In this document: one piece after another, positions 8,569 to 18,595 of the stretch | Layout: each line of letters opens with the position of its first letter | Numbering within the stretch: position 1 is the first letter of the stretch | Assembly (NCBI GenBank): GCA_927441425.1 | Contig: CAKMKG010000007.1 | Coordinates: 62,001-126,000 of the forward strand | Direction of reading: 5' to 3' | DNA length: 64,000 nt | From: an uncultured Bacillota bacterium | Lineage (GTDB): Bacteria; Bacillota; Clostridia; Peptostreptococcales; Anaerovoracaceae | Translations under genes and position numbers: made by a program | The notes under the pieces: model-generated | The model's database searches: none | What the model was told of the DNA's origin: nothing | What the model saw: only the letters and a program-made list of their open reading frames with translations

Positions 8569-10017
8569 ATGATTACTGATAGAGTGAAAAATACAATTTT
8601 GAATAACTGCTTGATTGAAAAGGGTGAGCACATTGTAATCGGTCTCTCTGGAGGCCCCGATTCCGTGTGCCTTTTTCATATCCTTTCTCAGCTCAAGGAA
8701 GAACTGGGCATTCGGCTTCATGCGGTTCATATCAATCACGGATTAAGACCGGGAGCGGCAGATGAGGATCAGAGATATGTGGAAGGTCTCTGTGAGGAAT
8801 ATCATGTACCATGCCATTCCTATTCTTTTGACGTGAATCGGATCGCCAAAGAGGAGGGGATTTCCGGCGAGGAAGCAGGAAGGCGGGTGCGGTATCAGTC
8901 CTTCTTTGAGGTTGCAGGAAGGATCACTGCAGAAACCGGCGCCACTGTAAAAATTGCAGTGGCTCAGAATATGAATGATCAGGCGGAAACGGTATTGATG
9001 CGAATTTTGAGAGGAACCGGAACCGACGGACTGTGCGGCATAGAATATCTTCGCAAGGAAAATACCAAGGGTACGGTTATCCGGCCGCTGTTGGATGTTT
9101 CACGGGAAGAGGTGGAGACATACTGCAGGGAAAATCTGCTGAAACCCCAGATCGATCTCACCAATTTAGAACCCATTTATACCCGGAACAAGATCAGGCT
9201 GGAGCTGCTTCCATATCTGAGTGAAAATTTTAATACGAATATTATGTTGGCTTTAAATCGCCTTTCAAAAATAGCAAAAGAGGACAAGGATTATTTTGGA
9301 CAAAGAGTGGAAATGCTCATTACTGAGCATGCTGTCATGCAGGAGCCGGAGCGAATCGAAATCTCCCTGCAACTTCTTCGCAGTGCGCCTCCGGCGATCC
9401 GCCACAGGCTTATCATGAGACTCTATGAACACATCGGATTGTCAAGGAATATTACCGCCTCCCATTTGGAACAGGCCGACAGACTGCTGATGGAGGGAAA
9501 ACCCTCCTCGATGACAGATTTTTCGTCAGGGTATGCCATGGGTATCTCCTACGAAACGGTGGGATTTTATAAAAAGAGAGAGAAGGAAACGACAAATTTT
9601 GAATATCTCATTCATATGGAAGGTATCACCGACATTTCTGAATTAAAAGCCAGAATCGGGGTAAAAATTCTATCAAGGCGGGACTGGGAAACCCTCGAGG
9701 GAAAGGAGAAAAAATTCAGAAACGGATGCGGTACATGCCGGTTAAGTCATGACAAAATAGTAGAAAGCGGTCGTGATCTTATCCTTAGAACGAGACGGCA
9801 GGGTGATTTTATCATACCGCTGGGCATGCAGGGTAGAAAGAAGCTTCAGGATTTTTTTGTCGATGAAAAATATGCCAGAGAGGTACGGGATCGGATTCCC
9901 ATTCTCTGCCTGGGCTCGGAAGTCATCTGGGTTGTGGGAAGCAGAATCAACGAGAATTACAAAGTGCAGGACCACACGGAAAGAATCATTTTACTTGAAT
10001 ATTCAACAAAAATATGA
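8569..10017 (+). CDS. tilS: tRNA(Ile)-lysidine synthase
   Basis: Modifies C34 of the CAU-anticodon tRNA-Ile to lysidine, so that it reads AUA codons. The N-type ATP pyrophosphatase loop SGGPDS is at residues 27-32. Residues about 1-330 are the catalytic and linker domains. The C-terminal substrate-binding domain shows LRTRRQGDFI, GRKKLQDFFVDEKY and GSRINENYKV. Length (482) is normal. The start at 8569 matches the family N terminus but has no strong Shine-Dalgarno. A -10-like TACAAT lies at 8557-8562, so the mRNA may be nearly leaderless. In many Clostridia the order is spoIIE-tilS-hpt-ftsH; here hpt is missing before ftsH. Confidence 0.96.
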   Translation: MITDRVKNTILNNCLIEKGEHIVIGLSGGPDSVCLFHILSQLKEELGIRLHAVHINHGLRPGAADEDQRYVEGLCEEYHVPCHSYSFDVNRIAKEEGISGEEAGRRVRYQSFFEVAGRITAETGATVKIAVAQNMNDQAETVLMRILRGTGTDGLCGIEYLRKENTKGTVIRPLLDVSREEVETYCRENLLKPQIDLTNLEPIYTRNKIRLELLPYLSENFNTNIMLALNRLSKIAKEDKDYFGQRVEMLITEHAVMQEPERIEISLQLLRSAPPAIRHRLIMRLYEHIGLSRNITASHLEQADRLLMEGKPSSMTDFSSGYAMGISYETVGFYKKREKETTNFEYLIHMEGITDISELKARIGVKILSRRDWETLEGKEKKFRNGCGTCRLSHDKIVESGRDLILRTRRQGDFIIPLGMQGRKKLQDFFVDEKYAREVRDRIPILCLGSEVIWVVGSRINENYKVQDHTERIILLEYSTKI

Positions 10018-10023
10018 TAAAAT
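9995..10023 (+). promoter_or_regulatory. Promoter of ftsH, inside the end of tilS
   Basis: TTGAAT (9995-10000), a 17-bp spacer and TAAAAT (10018-10023). The -35 lies in the last tilS codons and the transcript would have a leader of about 115 bases. Confidence 0.6.
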
Positions 10024-10144
10024 CATTTATTGTCATTTGAGCTAAATGCATATGGCAGAGGAACAGCAAAAATATTCGTCACAATGCAGGTAATTGGGCG
10101 ATGAAAAGGATGAGACAGAGTCCGAGAAAGGGGAACAGTAGAAA

Positions 10145-12169
10145 TTGAATAGGGTTTTTAAAAATTTAGGGATATATATCGTGATCTTCGGCCTGGTGCT
10201 GGCAATGGCCTGGTTCTATCAGGGGACGCCGGAGCAGGAAGTGGAAGAGGTTGATTTTTCAGATTTTGCAACCCAGTTGAAAAACGAAAAAGTTGAAGAA
10301 TTGTCAATCAATGACCGAATCATGAGTGGTACGCTGAAAAACGGTGATAAGATTATTGCCTATGCACCGTCAATCTTAGAAATTAATATACTGAACGAAC
10401 AGTATATCTTCCCTCAGATAGAGGCTGGTTCCTTAACGGTTAACAGCGATGAGCCAAAGACAACACCTTGGATCGTAACGCTGCTGCCCACCATCATCAT
10501 GGTTGCCATCCTCATTGTTTTTTGGTTTGTATTCATGAACCAGGGACAAGGTGGCGGCGGAAAGGTCATGTCTTTTGGAAAGAGCAGAGCCAAGCTTCAC
10601 AAGGAAGATGATCTGAGGAAGATTACCTTTGCTGATGTAGCAGGCCTTGATGAAGAAAAAGAGGAGCTTGAGGAAGTGGTTGATTTCCTGAAGAATCCCA
10701 AAAAATATAACAATCTTGGTGCAAGGATACCCAAAGGAATTCTGCTGGTGGGCCCTCCGGGAACAGGAAAAACTTACATTTCCAAAGCTGCAGCAGGAGA
10801 GGCGGGGGTACCATTCTACAGCATCAGCGGATCCGACTTTGTAGAAATGTTCGTCGGCGTAGGAGCATCCAGAGTAAGAGATTTGTTTGAACAAGCAAAG
10901 AAAACTGCACCTTGTATTATTTTCATTGATGAAATCGATGCAGTGGGAAGAAAAAGAGGTGCCGGCCTTGGCGGCGGGCATGATGAGAGAGAGCAGACGC
11001 TAAATCAACTGCTGGTCGAGATGGATGGATTCGGGGATAACACTGGGATCATTATTCTTGCCGCCACCAACAGACCGGACATCCTGGACAGTGCTCTTTT
11101 GAGGCCGGGGAGATTCGACCGACAGGTTGTGATCGGAATACCGGACATCAAGGGAAGAGAAGCGATTTTCCGGGTGCATTCCAGAAATAAACCGCTGGAT
11201 GAGTCGGTTGATGCCAAGGTATTGGCGAGAAGAACGCCGGGATTCACACCGGCTGATATAGAAAATATGTTGAATGAGGCGGCATTGCTGACAGCGCGAA
11301 GAAACGGAAGAAGAATTCGCATGGACGAAATCGAAGAGGCAATTACGAAGGTAATTGCGGGTCCTGAAAAGAAGAGCAGAGTCATCAGTGAGAGCGAGAG
11401 AAAGCTCACAGCTTACCATGAAGCAGGCCATGCTCTCGTCGCCAGAATGATGCCGAATACAGATCCGGTACACATTGTTACGATCATTCCGAGAGGTCGT
11501 GCAGGTGGCTTTACCATGATTCTGCCAAAGGAAGACAAGTATTATTCAACAAAGACCATCATGACGGAGCAAATTGTCCATCTCCTTGGCGGTAGAGTGG
11601 CAGAAAAACTGACACTGAACGATATCAGCACCGGTGCCAGCAGTGATATTGAAAGAGCAACTGAAATTGCAAAAGGTATGGTGACGAAATACGGCTTCAG
11701 TGAACGAATTGGTCCCGTAAATTATAGCTCCTCCGACGAAGTTTTCCTAGGAAAGGATTTTTCCACAAGGAAGAACTATTCAGAAGAAATGGCTTCGGAG
11801 ATCGACGAAGAAATCAGAACGATCATCGAAGATGCCTATGCAACTGCTGAGAAGCTGCTGAACGAGAATATCGATAAGCTTCACACCATTGCGAAGACGC
11901 TTCTGGAAATCGAAACCCTCGACGGCGAGCAGTTCGAAGCGCTGTTCACAGGAGCGAAGACCTCCAAGCAGATTATTGTGGATGTACATCGTATGGAAAA
12001 AGTCAAGGAGGAGGCCAACGCCCTGGAGGCTGCTCAGGATCTTGAAGAAGATATGGAGGAAAGCGCAGAGGACGAGGCAGAATACCTAGCGGAAGAGGAG
12101 GACTCCCTCGACGAGGAAGAGGATCCAGCAACAGAAGCGCAGGAGGATTCCCCGGAGGACAAGAGATAA
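10145..12169 (+). CDS. ftsH: ATP-dependent zinc metalloprotease FtsH
   Basis: Membrane AAA+ protease that degrades unassembled or damaged membrane proteins and short-lived regulators. An N-terminal helix ([14 protein letters not shown]) and a second helix ([15 protein letters not shown]) flank an external loop. The AAA module has Walker A GPPGTGKT at residues 203-210 and Walker [12 protein letters not shown]. The zinc-protease motif HEAGH is at 425-429. The C terminus is a strongly acidic tail of about 50 residues (many Glu/Asp), longer than usual. The start codon is TTG at 10145 after GAAAGGGGAAC. A terminator follows. Confidence 0.97.
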   Translation: MNRVFKNLGIYIVIFGLVLAMAWFYQGTPEQEVEEVDFSDFATQLKNEKVEELSINDRIMSGTLKNGDKIIAYAPSILEINILNEQYIFPQIEAGSLTVNSDEPKTTPWIVTLLPTIIMVAILIVFWFVFMNQGQGGGGKVMSFGKSRAKLHKEDDLRKITFADVAGLDEEKEELEEVVDFLKNPKKYNNLGARIPKGILLVGPPGTGKTYISKAAAGEAGVPFYSISGSDFVEMFVGVGASRVRDLFEQAKKTAPCIIFIDEIDAVGRKRGAGLGGGHDEREQTLNQLLVEMDGFGDNTGIIILAATNRPDILDSALLRPGRFDRQVVIGIPDIKGREAIFRVHSRNKPLDESVDAKVLARRTPGFTPADIENMLNEAALLTARRNGRRIRMDEIEEAITKVIAGPEKKSRVISESERKLTAYHEAGHALVARMMPNTDPVHIVTIIPRGRAGGFTMILPKEDKYYSTKTIMTEQIVHLLGGRVAEKLTLNDISTGASSDIERATEIAKGMVTKYGFSERIGPVNYSSSDEVFLGKDFSTRKNYSEEMASEIDEEIRTIIEDAYATAEKLLNENIDKLHTIAKTLLEIETLDGEQFEALFTGAKTSKQIIVDVHRMEKVKEEANALEAAQDLEEDMEESAEDEAEYLAEEEDSLDEEEDPATEAQEDSPEDKR

Positions 12170-12177
12170 GCATACTT

Positions 12178-12203
12178 GGGGCAGGTGAATACCTGCCTCT
12201 TTT
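12178..12203 (+). terminator. Terminator after ftsH
   Basis: GGGCAGGT pairs with ACCTGCC (loop at 12187-12190) and is followed by TCTTTTC. Confidence 0.8.
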
Positions 12204-12227
12204 CAAAAGATGGTAAAGAGGTGGAGA

Positions 12228-13799
12228 ATGAAGGTAACGGTAAAAGATTGCCTGGAGCTGCCGGTATTTAAAAAAGCTTTGGTCATTGCAGGAAGTCAAG
12301 GTTTAGACAATCGAGTAAGTGCCATATCATTTTTGGAAACCGGAGCGTTTGGCAGCAGCAAACCAAATCTGCATGAAAAGGATGAGATAATCCTTACTGC
12401 TGTTTTTTCTGAACGATTGAATGAAGAAGCACAACGTCAGATGATTCGGTCCATGTCCGAAGGGGGAGAGGCTGCTCTTGTTATATTTTCTTCCGGCTCA
12501 GTTTCGGAAAAGTGGCCGCAAAGCGTGATCAACCTTTCCAATGAACTGCAGTTTCCTATTGTGCTGATTCCGGAGGATGCGGAGATCACCTATGCGGATG
12601 TCATCAATGCGGTCATGGAAGAAGTGCTTTACGGGGACAATTTTGCCAACCGTTTGATTAGTAATACCATCTTCCATTTGCTGAATTTTGAAAAACACAG
12701 CAACTTTCAGTCTGCTGCGCGGGAAGCCGCCATCAACAACAATTTTCAGATGGTCATTCTCAGCGAGGATTTCAATCCGATCTTTTCTGTGGAAACGAGA
12801 CACCGGACCACGATTGCAGAGGCGATCAGGGCCGGCATTGAAAAAGATGTGGACAAATCGGCAGTTTACACGAGAATCGATATCAACGGAGCCCTCACTT
12901 ATTGGGGGCCTGTCACCATAAACGGCGAAAAGCACTATATGTTTATCGTTGACAATGAAGATTCCTATTCTCCCGGAGAGATTACCAAATTGGCGGAGAT
13001 CCTTGAAATCGCAATGGGTATGTGGAAATACAGCCCGGTTAAGGATGCAAAGGCGGAATTTATAAAGGCACTGAGAAGAGGAAACAAGAGCCTCGCTTAT
13101 TGCCTTAGGGAGGAAGCCATGGGGGAGAGGGAAGAGATCCTCAGCGTATTCTGTATCTCCGGCATTGAACGGGACGACTGTATGAAAAAAATCACTGGCT
13201 TTGAAAAAAGGACAGGGTATGAAGTACTAAAAATCCACGAGGGCGATGAAATATTCGGTATGATTCTTAAGGGAAGCAGTGAAAAAACCGAAGACATGGG
13301 TGACTGCACCGAGATGTATCAGGAGCTGCAAATCAGCCACACCGCGATCATTTTTCAGGTAACCGGCGTAGAGGGAATCGAAGGCGCCTCGGATTCCTAC
13401 CAGCTGATCAATGAAGCCTGGCCGTTCATTCGGTATATTTTCCCGGCCCAGAATATTTTCACAAAATATGAACTCGCCCTTGCTAGCAATTGCATCAATA
13501 TTTCCATCAAGAGCGATTCGGTTAAGAAAAACTATATGGATCTCATCGCACCATTCAAGGTGGCCAGGGAAGGGAAAGGGAAACAGCTTTTGGAAACCCT
13601 TGAGATCTTTGTGCTGGATGCAGGTCTGAACACCTCGAAAACGGCAAAGATGATGAATATCCACACCAACACAGTTCAGTATAGACTAAAACGGATCCGG
13701 GAAATTCTTCAGGCAGACATGATGGGAACCACCATTATCCCTGGGCTTACAGTTGCTCTTGCGGTGGAACGGATCGAGAAAATAACCCGGATGTTGTAA
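12228..13799 (+). CDS. PucR family transcriptional regulator
   Basis: DNA-binding regulator with a PucR N-terminal domain (from VTVKDCLELPVFKKALVIAGS) and a C-terminal CdaR/PucR-type helix-turn-helix: GLNTSKTAKMMNIHTNTVQY, then RLKRIREIL. In Bacillus, PucR controls purine catabolism, but no purine-catabolic genes are here, so the target is unknown. Length is 523 residues. An in-frame start at 12210 is possible, but the GAGGTGGAG ribosome-binding site points to the ATG at 12228. It lies 51 bases before a glycerophosphodiesterase-like gene with no terminator between, so the two may be co-transcribed. Confidence 0.88.
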   Translation: MKVTVKDCLELPVFKKALVIAGSQGLDNRVSAISFLETGAFGSSKPNLHEKDEIILTAVFSERLNEEAQRQMIRSMSEGGEAALVIFSSGSVSEKWPQSVINLSNELQFPIVLIPEDAEITYADVINAVMEEVLYGDNFANRLISNTIFHLLNFEKHSNFQSAAREAAINNNFQMVILSEDFNPIFSVETRHRTTIAEAIRAGIEKDVDKSAVYTRIDINGALTYWGPVTINGEKHYMFIVDNEDSYSPGEITKLAEILEIAMGMWKYSPVKDAKAEFIKALRRGNKSLAYCLREEAMGEREEILSVFCISGIERDDCMKKITGFEKRTGYEVLKIHEGDEIFGMILKGSSEKTEDMGDCTEMYQELQISHTAIIFQVTGVEGIEGASDSYQLINEAWPFIRYIFPAQNIFTKYELALASNCINISIKSDSVKKNYMDLIAPFKVAREGKGKQLLETLEIFVLDAGLNTSKTAKMMNIHTNTVQYRLKRIREILQADMMGTTIIPGLTVALAVERIEKITRML

Positions 13800-13850
13800 A
13801 ATCGTCTCAGAAATAGAAGCTCTACTATGGCAGTAAATTTGGAGAAAAGT

Positions 13851-15542
13851 ATGGCAGAAAGACTTGCACGAAAGACAGCGGTATTCATTGGTCTCACCGT
13901 AATCCTGCTAGGATTACAAACCGTGGTATCCTTTGCAACAACGGAGGAGCAGACAGATTTTGTTGCAAACCCGGAAGGGATTCCGGCGATAGAAAGACAG
14001 GAGAACATCTATGAGAAAGTGATTGCCCATGGAGGAGGCATTTATCAGGGCTTTGAAACGACCAACTCGGTAGAAGCTTTGCATCATGCCATCAAAAATG
14101 GATATAAAATCATAGAGCTTGATATGGAGCTTTCATCGGATCATAAGATTATTATGCTCCATGACTGGGACAGAACGACAATGCACTATTATGGCGTCAA
14201 TTTTCCAAGAAAGCTCAGTCAAAACCAATTCATGAATTTATCCGTCTACGGAGCCCTTGAGGTTCTAACCCTTGACAAGCTTGCCATAATTCTTGACAAG
14301 AATCCGGACATCCGCATCGTGACGGATACGAAGGGGGATAATCTGGAGCTGCTGACGGTCATCAAGGAAAGACATCCGAACCTCTTGGACAGATTCATTC
14401 CTCAGATTTACGGCTACGATCAATGGAACGCGGTGAAAGAGCTGGGATATCAAGACATTATTTTTACCCTTTATGCCATGACGGAACTGGATACAGGCAA
14501 GCTTGCCGCTTTTGTGAAAAATCATGATATTTATGCGGTGGCAATGCCGGATTATCTTGCAGAAAGAGGGATATGCAGACAGCTTTCCGATGAGGGAATC
14601 ATCATCTACATTCACCCGGTCGGAAACTATGAATCGGCGCGGCAATATATGAGTCGTGGTGCTTACGGAATTTATTCGGGTTCCTTGCTTCCAGAAGAGT
14701 TTGAAGGAATCGAAACGTCTTATTATCTGACGGTGACCAATTCAGACGGTTCCGATACCAAGCTGACAGACAGCAGGATTGACGACTGGAAGGAGCTGAA
14801 GCTCTGGGGTCAGAAGCCCGGTGAAACCGTTCTTTACGAGATTGATCAATCCGGTCAGAGTGCAAATGACCAGACTTTTATAGAATTGAAGCCGGGAAAG
14901 CATACCCTGATGGTCAAACTATATGACAAAAGGGTTTGCAAGGGGGTCCTGACCTACTATTTATGGAAGGATGCGGATACTCTTCGCGTATTACATAAAA
15001 AATATGAATATCGTCTCGATGCGGCGGGGCCGGAAAAGGACTTCCATACGATCATGCAGGACGAAAAGGTTCCGGCGGAAGTAAGAGAGATTCTGGAGCA
15101 GTCTCTGATTGCCAAAGAAGGGGAATATGCCTTTTATTATAATGGGAATCCGGAGCAATATATGAATGGAGAAGAGCTGCTGACAGTTCAGAAAGGAAGC
15201 TATGGAAAGCTTCTGCTGCCCCTTGGTACCACAATTCAGAGATTGGGTGCGGACTCTGTAACCATGAACAGAGGGAAAGACATAACCATCCTTTACAACG
15301 ATGAAAAAAGCATGATCCAGGCCAACACCGGTATCATCAGAAGAGGCTTTCGACTGACAAGATTAAAACTGCCGGTGGTACTTTACCTCAACAAAGCAAT
15401 GGCCGGAGGAGAGTTTTACAGAGAAATCACAGGCAGAGAATATTTGGAAGAGGATGGAAGGATCATTCTGCTGCCGGGCGGAGCAAGGCCTGACGGTGCA
15501 TTGCAGGATCAATTGCTGAAAACTGCCGGCAAGCTGTTTTAA
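13851..15542 (+). CDS. Secreted glycerophosphodiester phosphodiesterase domain protein
   Basis: An N-terminal signal peptide or anchor (KTAVFIGLTVILLGLQTVV) is followed by a GDPD TIM-barrel domain at residues about 40-270. It shows VIAHGGG, ETTNSVEA, ELDMELSSDHKIIMLHDW and a later DTKGD. The enzyme family splits glycerophosphodiesters into an alcohol and glycerol 3-phosphate. The C-terminal half (about 290-560) is not a GDPD. Its last part, with TTIQRLGADSVTMNRGKDIT, resembles the stalk domains of copper-amine-oxidase-like surface proteins, which is only a similarity guess. The start at 13851 follows GGAG six bases upstream; an ATG at 13827 lacks a ribosome-binding site. Confidence 0.85.
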   Translation: MAERLARKTAVFIGLTVILLGLQTVVSFATTEEQTDFVANPEGIPAIERQENIYEKVIAHGGGIYQGFETTNSVEALHHAIKNGYKIIELDMELSSDHKIIMLHDWDRTTMHYYGVNFPRKLSQNQFMNLSVYGALEVLTLDKLAIILDKNPDIRIVTDTKGDNLELLTVIKERHPNLLDRFIPQIYGYDQWNAVKELGYQDIIFTLYAMTELDTGKLAAFVKNHDIYAVAMPDYLAERGICRQLSDEGIIIYIHPVGNYESARQYMSRGAYGIYSGSLLPEEFEGIETSYYLTVTNSDGSDTKLTDSRIDDWKELKLWGQKPGETVLYEIDQSGQSANDQTFIELKPGKHTLMVKLYDKRVCKGVLTYYLWKDADTLRVLHKKYEYRLDAAGPEKDFHTIMQDEKVPAEVREILEQSLIAKEGEYAFYYNGNPEQYMNGEELLTVQKGSYGKLLLPLGTTIQRLGADSVTMNRGKDITILYNDEKSMIQANTGIIRRGFRLTRLKLPVVLYLNKAMAGGEFYREITGREYLEEDGRIILLPGGARPDGALQDQLLKTAGKLF

Positions 15543-15620
15543 ACATCTTTTTAGGAAGAGTAATGAACCCATTAAAAATGGAGAACACTAATAGAACCGA
15601 CTAAGAAAAGGAGCATTCAA

Positions 15621-16040
15621 ATGAAATACTATCAAATCTCACATCTCGTTAAATCAGAGGATTTAAACCACCACGGAACGCTGTTCGCCGGACGATCGGC
15701 TGAATGGCTTGTAGAGGCTGCTTTTGTGGCTGCGGCATCTCAGCATGGAAGACCACAGGATGTTTTGTGCGTCAATATTCATGGCTTTACCTTTACAAAA
15801 CCGGTTCAAAAAGGGGATATTATCACCTTTCATTCTAAGGTTGCCAAAGTGGGGAACACGAGCATTACCGTTTATGTGAAGGCAATGTCTGAGATTCATG
15901 GGACAACCCATGTAGACGGTTTCCTCACCTTTGTGTGCATAGAACCGGATACAAAGAGAAAACGACCACATGGCATTGTTATGGATGAACCGCAGGATGA
16001 GGAAGAAAAGGGAATCCGGGAAAGAACGCTTAAACTGTAA
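15621..16040 (+). CDS. Hotdog-fold acyl-CoA thioesterase
   Basis: A 139-residue single hotdog domain of the YciA/BACH acyl-CoA hydrolase family, which releases free CoA from acyl-CoA in the cytosol. The family pattern is visible: DLNHHGTLFAGRSAEWLVEAA near residues 13-33, then VNIHGFTFTKPVQKGD and THVDGFLTFVCI. The start follows AAAAGGAGCATTCAA. It is the gene just before the sodium-pumping acyl-CoA decarboxylase operon, which suggests a role in the same CoA-ester metabolism, though 200 bases separate them. Confidence 0.85.
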   Translation: MKYYQISHLVKSEDLNHHGTLFAGRSAEWLVEAAFVAAASQHGRPQDVLCVNIHGFTFTKPVQKGDIITFHSKVAKVGNTSITVYVKAMSEIHGTTHVDGFLTFVCIEPDTKRKRPHGIVMDEPQDEEEKGIRERTLKL

Positions 16041-16047
16041 AAATATA

Positions 16048-16167
16048 ATGTATACAAGCGATATCTTATTGATAATTATGCTGATTTCATTTATATTATC
16101 ATTGATATGCTTTCCATATTTAATGTCCACTGAACAAATGAAAAGCGCAGCTGACATAGAAAGTTGA
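16048..16167 (+). CDS. Possible 39-residue single-pass membrane peptide
   Basis: The frame opens at ATG 16048, eight bases after the thioesterase stop, and encodes one hydrophobic helix (DILLIIMLISFILSLICF) followed by a short polar tail ending AADIES. No convincing ribosome-binding site is present, so translation would depend on coupling to the thioesterase gene. Small membrane peptides next to CoA-ester genes are not a family I recognise. It could be a chance ORF in AT-rich DNA. Confidence 0.25.
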   Translation: MYTSDILLIIMLISFILSLICFPYLMSTEQMKSAADIES

Positions 16168-16244
16168 CAGTGAATTTCCATTTTTTAAGTGCATTAATGA
16201 AACAATTTATATAGATGCAAAACTAATAATAGGAGGATGAATGT

Positions 16245-17786
16245 ATGAACAAGCTTGAAGATCTTCGCGCACAGAAAGCAGCAATTGCATTAGGCGGAGG
16301 ACAGAAAAGAATCGATGCACAGCATGATCAAGGAAAGCTGACAGCGAGAGAAAGACTGGATCTTCTGTTTGACAAAGGAAGCTTCGTAGAAATCGACGTA
16401 TTCGTTTCACACAGATGCAACAATTTCGATATGGCAGATAAGCATGCTCCCGGAGACGGAGTTGTAACAGGCTATGGAACCGTTGAGGACAGGTTGGTAT
16501 TCGCTTATGCACAGGACTTCACAGTACTGGGAGGCTCTCTTGGGGAATATCATGCCGAAAAAATTGTGAAAGTGCAGGGCATGGCACTGAAAATGGGCGC
16601 GCCGATCGTAGGCTTAAATGACTCCGGCGGAGCCAGAATCCAGGAAGGCGTCAATGCTCTTTCGGGATTTGCCAAAATATTCTATAACAATACCATTTCA
16701 TCCGGAGTCATTCCGCAGATTTCTGTAATCATGGGACCTTGTGCAGGTGGTGCCGTTTATTCTCCTGCAATTACAGACTTTATCTTCATGGTTGATAAGA
16801 CAAGCCAGATGTTCATTACCGGCCCACAAGTCATAAAAACCGTAACCGGAGAAGATATTTCAGCGGAAAAGCTCGGTGGTGCGATGACCCATAACTCCAT
16901 CAGCGGAGTTGCTCATTTCATCGGAAAAGATGATGCGGATACCCTTGCACAGGTGAGAGATCTGCTCGGCTATCTACCTTCCAACAACCTGGAAACAGCA
17001 CCTGTATGTGATACAGGCGATGATTTTAACAGACTGATTCCGGAGTTTAACGACATTATTCCTGAAAACGTGAACAAGGCTTATGATATTTATGATATCA
17101 TCAAGAAGCTTGCCGACAATGAAGTTTTATATGATGTAATGCCTCATTATGCAAAGAACATGGTTACGTGCTTCATCAGATTGAATGGGCAGACCATCGG
17201 CGTAATCGCAAATCAGCCGAAGTTTTTAGCAGGCTGCCTGGATATCAACGCATCGGACAAAGCAGCAAGATTTATCAGAAGATGTGATGCGTTCAACATT
17301 CCGCTTCTGACCATCGAGGATGTTCCCGGATTCCTTCCAGGGACCGACCAGGAATACGGCGGAATCATAAGACATGGAGCAAAGATCCTTTATGCATATT
17401 GCGAAGCCACTGTACCGAAGATTACGATGATTCTGCGAAAGGCCTATGGAGGCGCTTATATCGGAATGTGCAACAAGGAGCTGGGTGCAGATCTGGTTCT
17501 TGCATGGCCATCGGCACAGATTGCGGTAATGGGAGCAGAAGGCGCGGCGAATATCGTATTTAAAAATGATATAAAGGAAGCAGCAGATCCGGTTGCCAAG
17601 AGACAGGAAAAGGTTGCCGAATACGAAGAAAAGTTCAATAATCCATACAGAGCGGCGGAAATGGGCTATGTTGATGATATCATCGAGCCTGCAACAGCTA
17701 GACAGCGGATCATCAGCGGTTTCGACATGCTGGCATCCAAGAGACAGTCATTGCCTGCCAAGAAGCACGGAAATATTCCGCTGTAA
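16245..17786 (+). CDS. mmdA: Methylmalonyl-CoA decarboxylase alpha subunit (carboxyltransferase)
   Basis: The 513-residue carboxyltransferase moves CO2 from a CoA thioester onto the enzyme-bound biotin. Two crotonase-like halves are present: KLTARERLDLLFDKGSFVE and VGLNDSGGARIQEG in the first, and TIEDVPGFLPGTDQEYGGII with KAYGGAYI in the second. The oxyanion-hole segment GPCAGGAVYSPA is intact. The length fits methylmalonyl-CoA decarboxylase (about 510) better than glutaconyl-CoA decarboxylase (about 585), so methylmalonyl-CoA is the likely substrate, but this is inferred. A strong AGGAGG ribosome-binding site precedes the start. It heads a five-gene Na+ pump operon. Confidence 0.93.
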   Translation: MNKLEDLRAQKAAIALGGGQKRIDAQHDQGKLTARERLDLLFDKGSFVEIDVFVSHRCNNFDMADKHAPGDGVVTGYGTVEDRLVFAYAQDFTVLGGSLGEYHAEKIVKVQGMALKMGAPIVGLNDSGGARIQEGVNALSGFAKIFYNNTISSGVIPQISVIMGPCAGGAVYSPAITDFIFMVDKTSQMFITGPQVIKTVTGEDISAEKLGGAMTHNSISGVAHFIGKDDADTLAQVRDLLGYLPSNNLETAPVCDTGDDFNRLIPEFNDIIPENVNKAYDIYDIIKKLADNEVLYDVMPHYAKNMVTCFIRLNGQTIGVIANQPKFLAGCLDINASDKAARFIRRCDAFNIPLLTIEDVPGFLPGTDQEYGGIIRHGAKILYAYCEATVPKITMILRKAYGGAYIGMCNKELGADLVLAWPSAQIAVMGAEGAANIVFKNDIKEAADPVAKRQEKVAEYEEKFNNPYRAAEMGYVDDIIEPATARQRIISGFDMLASKRQSLPAKKHGNIPL

Positions 17787-17850
17787 AAGGATATAGTGAA
17801 AGAAAGGAAGGTCGATGATCCAGACGATATGATCATCACGGGGAAACAGG

Positions 17851-18105
17851 ATGTTTAATTGGTCGAAGAAAAAGGAATCAAATAACCCGGGTCCAACAGA
17901 AGCCGTTTCTTCTGTGACACCCGCAAGTGCCGAGATCAGTGCCGAGATCATTGCCGTCATAACCGCTGCAATTGCTGCGATGACGAGCAGTGGATCAATA
18001 GGAGCAGATGGATTTATTGTCAGGAAAATCAGCAGGATTCATGGGGAAAAAATTTCATGGAGCAATGCCGGTTTGATGGAATGTATCGATAGTAGAAAAT
18101 TCTAA
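17851..18105 (+). CDS. Small decarboxylase subunit (C-terminal part of OadG/MmdD)
   Basis: An 84-residue protein with a polar start, a helix EISAEIIAVITAAIAAMTSS, then a basic FIVRKISRI segment and a C-terminal W...AG..E..DSR motif. The same helix-basic-W/AG/SR pattern forms the C-terminal half of the gamma/delta subunit of Na+-translocating decarboxylases (OadG, MmdD, MmdE), which binds the carboxyltransferase. The N-terminal membrane helix of those subunits is absent here and appears instead in the 46-residue protein at 19805. The start at 17851 follows GGGGAAACAGG. The gene lies between the carboxyltransferase and biotin-carrier genes, as mmdD/mmdE do elsewhere. Confidence 0.7.
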   Translation: MFNWSKKKESNNPGPTEAVSSVTPASAEISAEIIAVITAAIAAMTSSGSIGADGFIVRKISRIHGEKISWSNAGLMECIDSRKF

Positions 18106-18130
18106 TTAAATTTAAAAGGAGACGATTACT

Positions 18131-18538
18131 ATGAAAAAATATAACATCATTGTTAACGGGACTGCTTATGCAGTAGAAGTTGAAGAAGTAGGCGCATCCA
18201 CCGCCGGAGTTCCTGCACCAGCGGCAGCTGCTGCCCCTGCAGCGGCACCGGCACCAGCAGCAGCACCGGCAGCACCGGCAGCAGCCCCTGCAGCAGCACC
18301 GGCGCCTGCAGCTCCATCCGCAGGCGCAGTAACCATTGAATCTCCTATGCCTGGAACGATCTGGGACATCAAAGTGAATGTCGGCGATACAGTTGCAGCG
18401 GGACAGGTTCTGTTGATTTTGGAAGCCATGAAGATGGAAAACGAAATTATGGCTCCAAGTGCCGGAACGATTGACACCATCCAAGTCAACAAAGGCGCCT
18501 CAGTGAATGCCGGAGATATTCTGCTTACCATAAAATAA
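18131..18538 (+). CDS. mmdC: Biotin carboxyl carrier subunit of the decarboxylase
   Basis: A 135-residue gamma subunit that carries CO2 on biotin from the carboxyltransferase to the membrane beta subunit. The N-terminal 27 residues are a short beta segment. An Ala/Pro-rich flexible linker follows at about 28-62. The biotinyl domain has the classic EAMKMEN motif with the target lysine at residue 101. The linker DNA is a GC-rich GCA/CCG repeat and may vary in length between strains. A GGAGACGATTACT ribosome-binding site precedes the start. A perfect 14-bp hairpin lies between this gene and the beta-subunit gene. Confidence 0.94.
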   Translation: MKKYNIIVNGTAYAVEVEEVGASTAGVPAPAAAAAPAAAPAPAAAPAAPAAAPAAAPAPAAPSAGAVTIESPMPGTIWDIKVNVGDTVAAGQVLLILEAMKMENEIMAPSAGTIDTIQVNKGASVNAGDILLTIK

Positions 18539-18595
18539 TCCAGCAGTAACCAGGATCGGAAGCGATTCTGATATCAAACAAATCGTATGGTATAG

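Noticed and set aside
18029-18484. Cys/Arg-rich antisense frame opposite the biotin-carrier gene
   Set aside because: It is the complement of the Ala/Pro linker repeat in mmdC and has no independent support.
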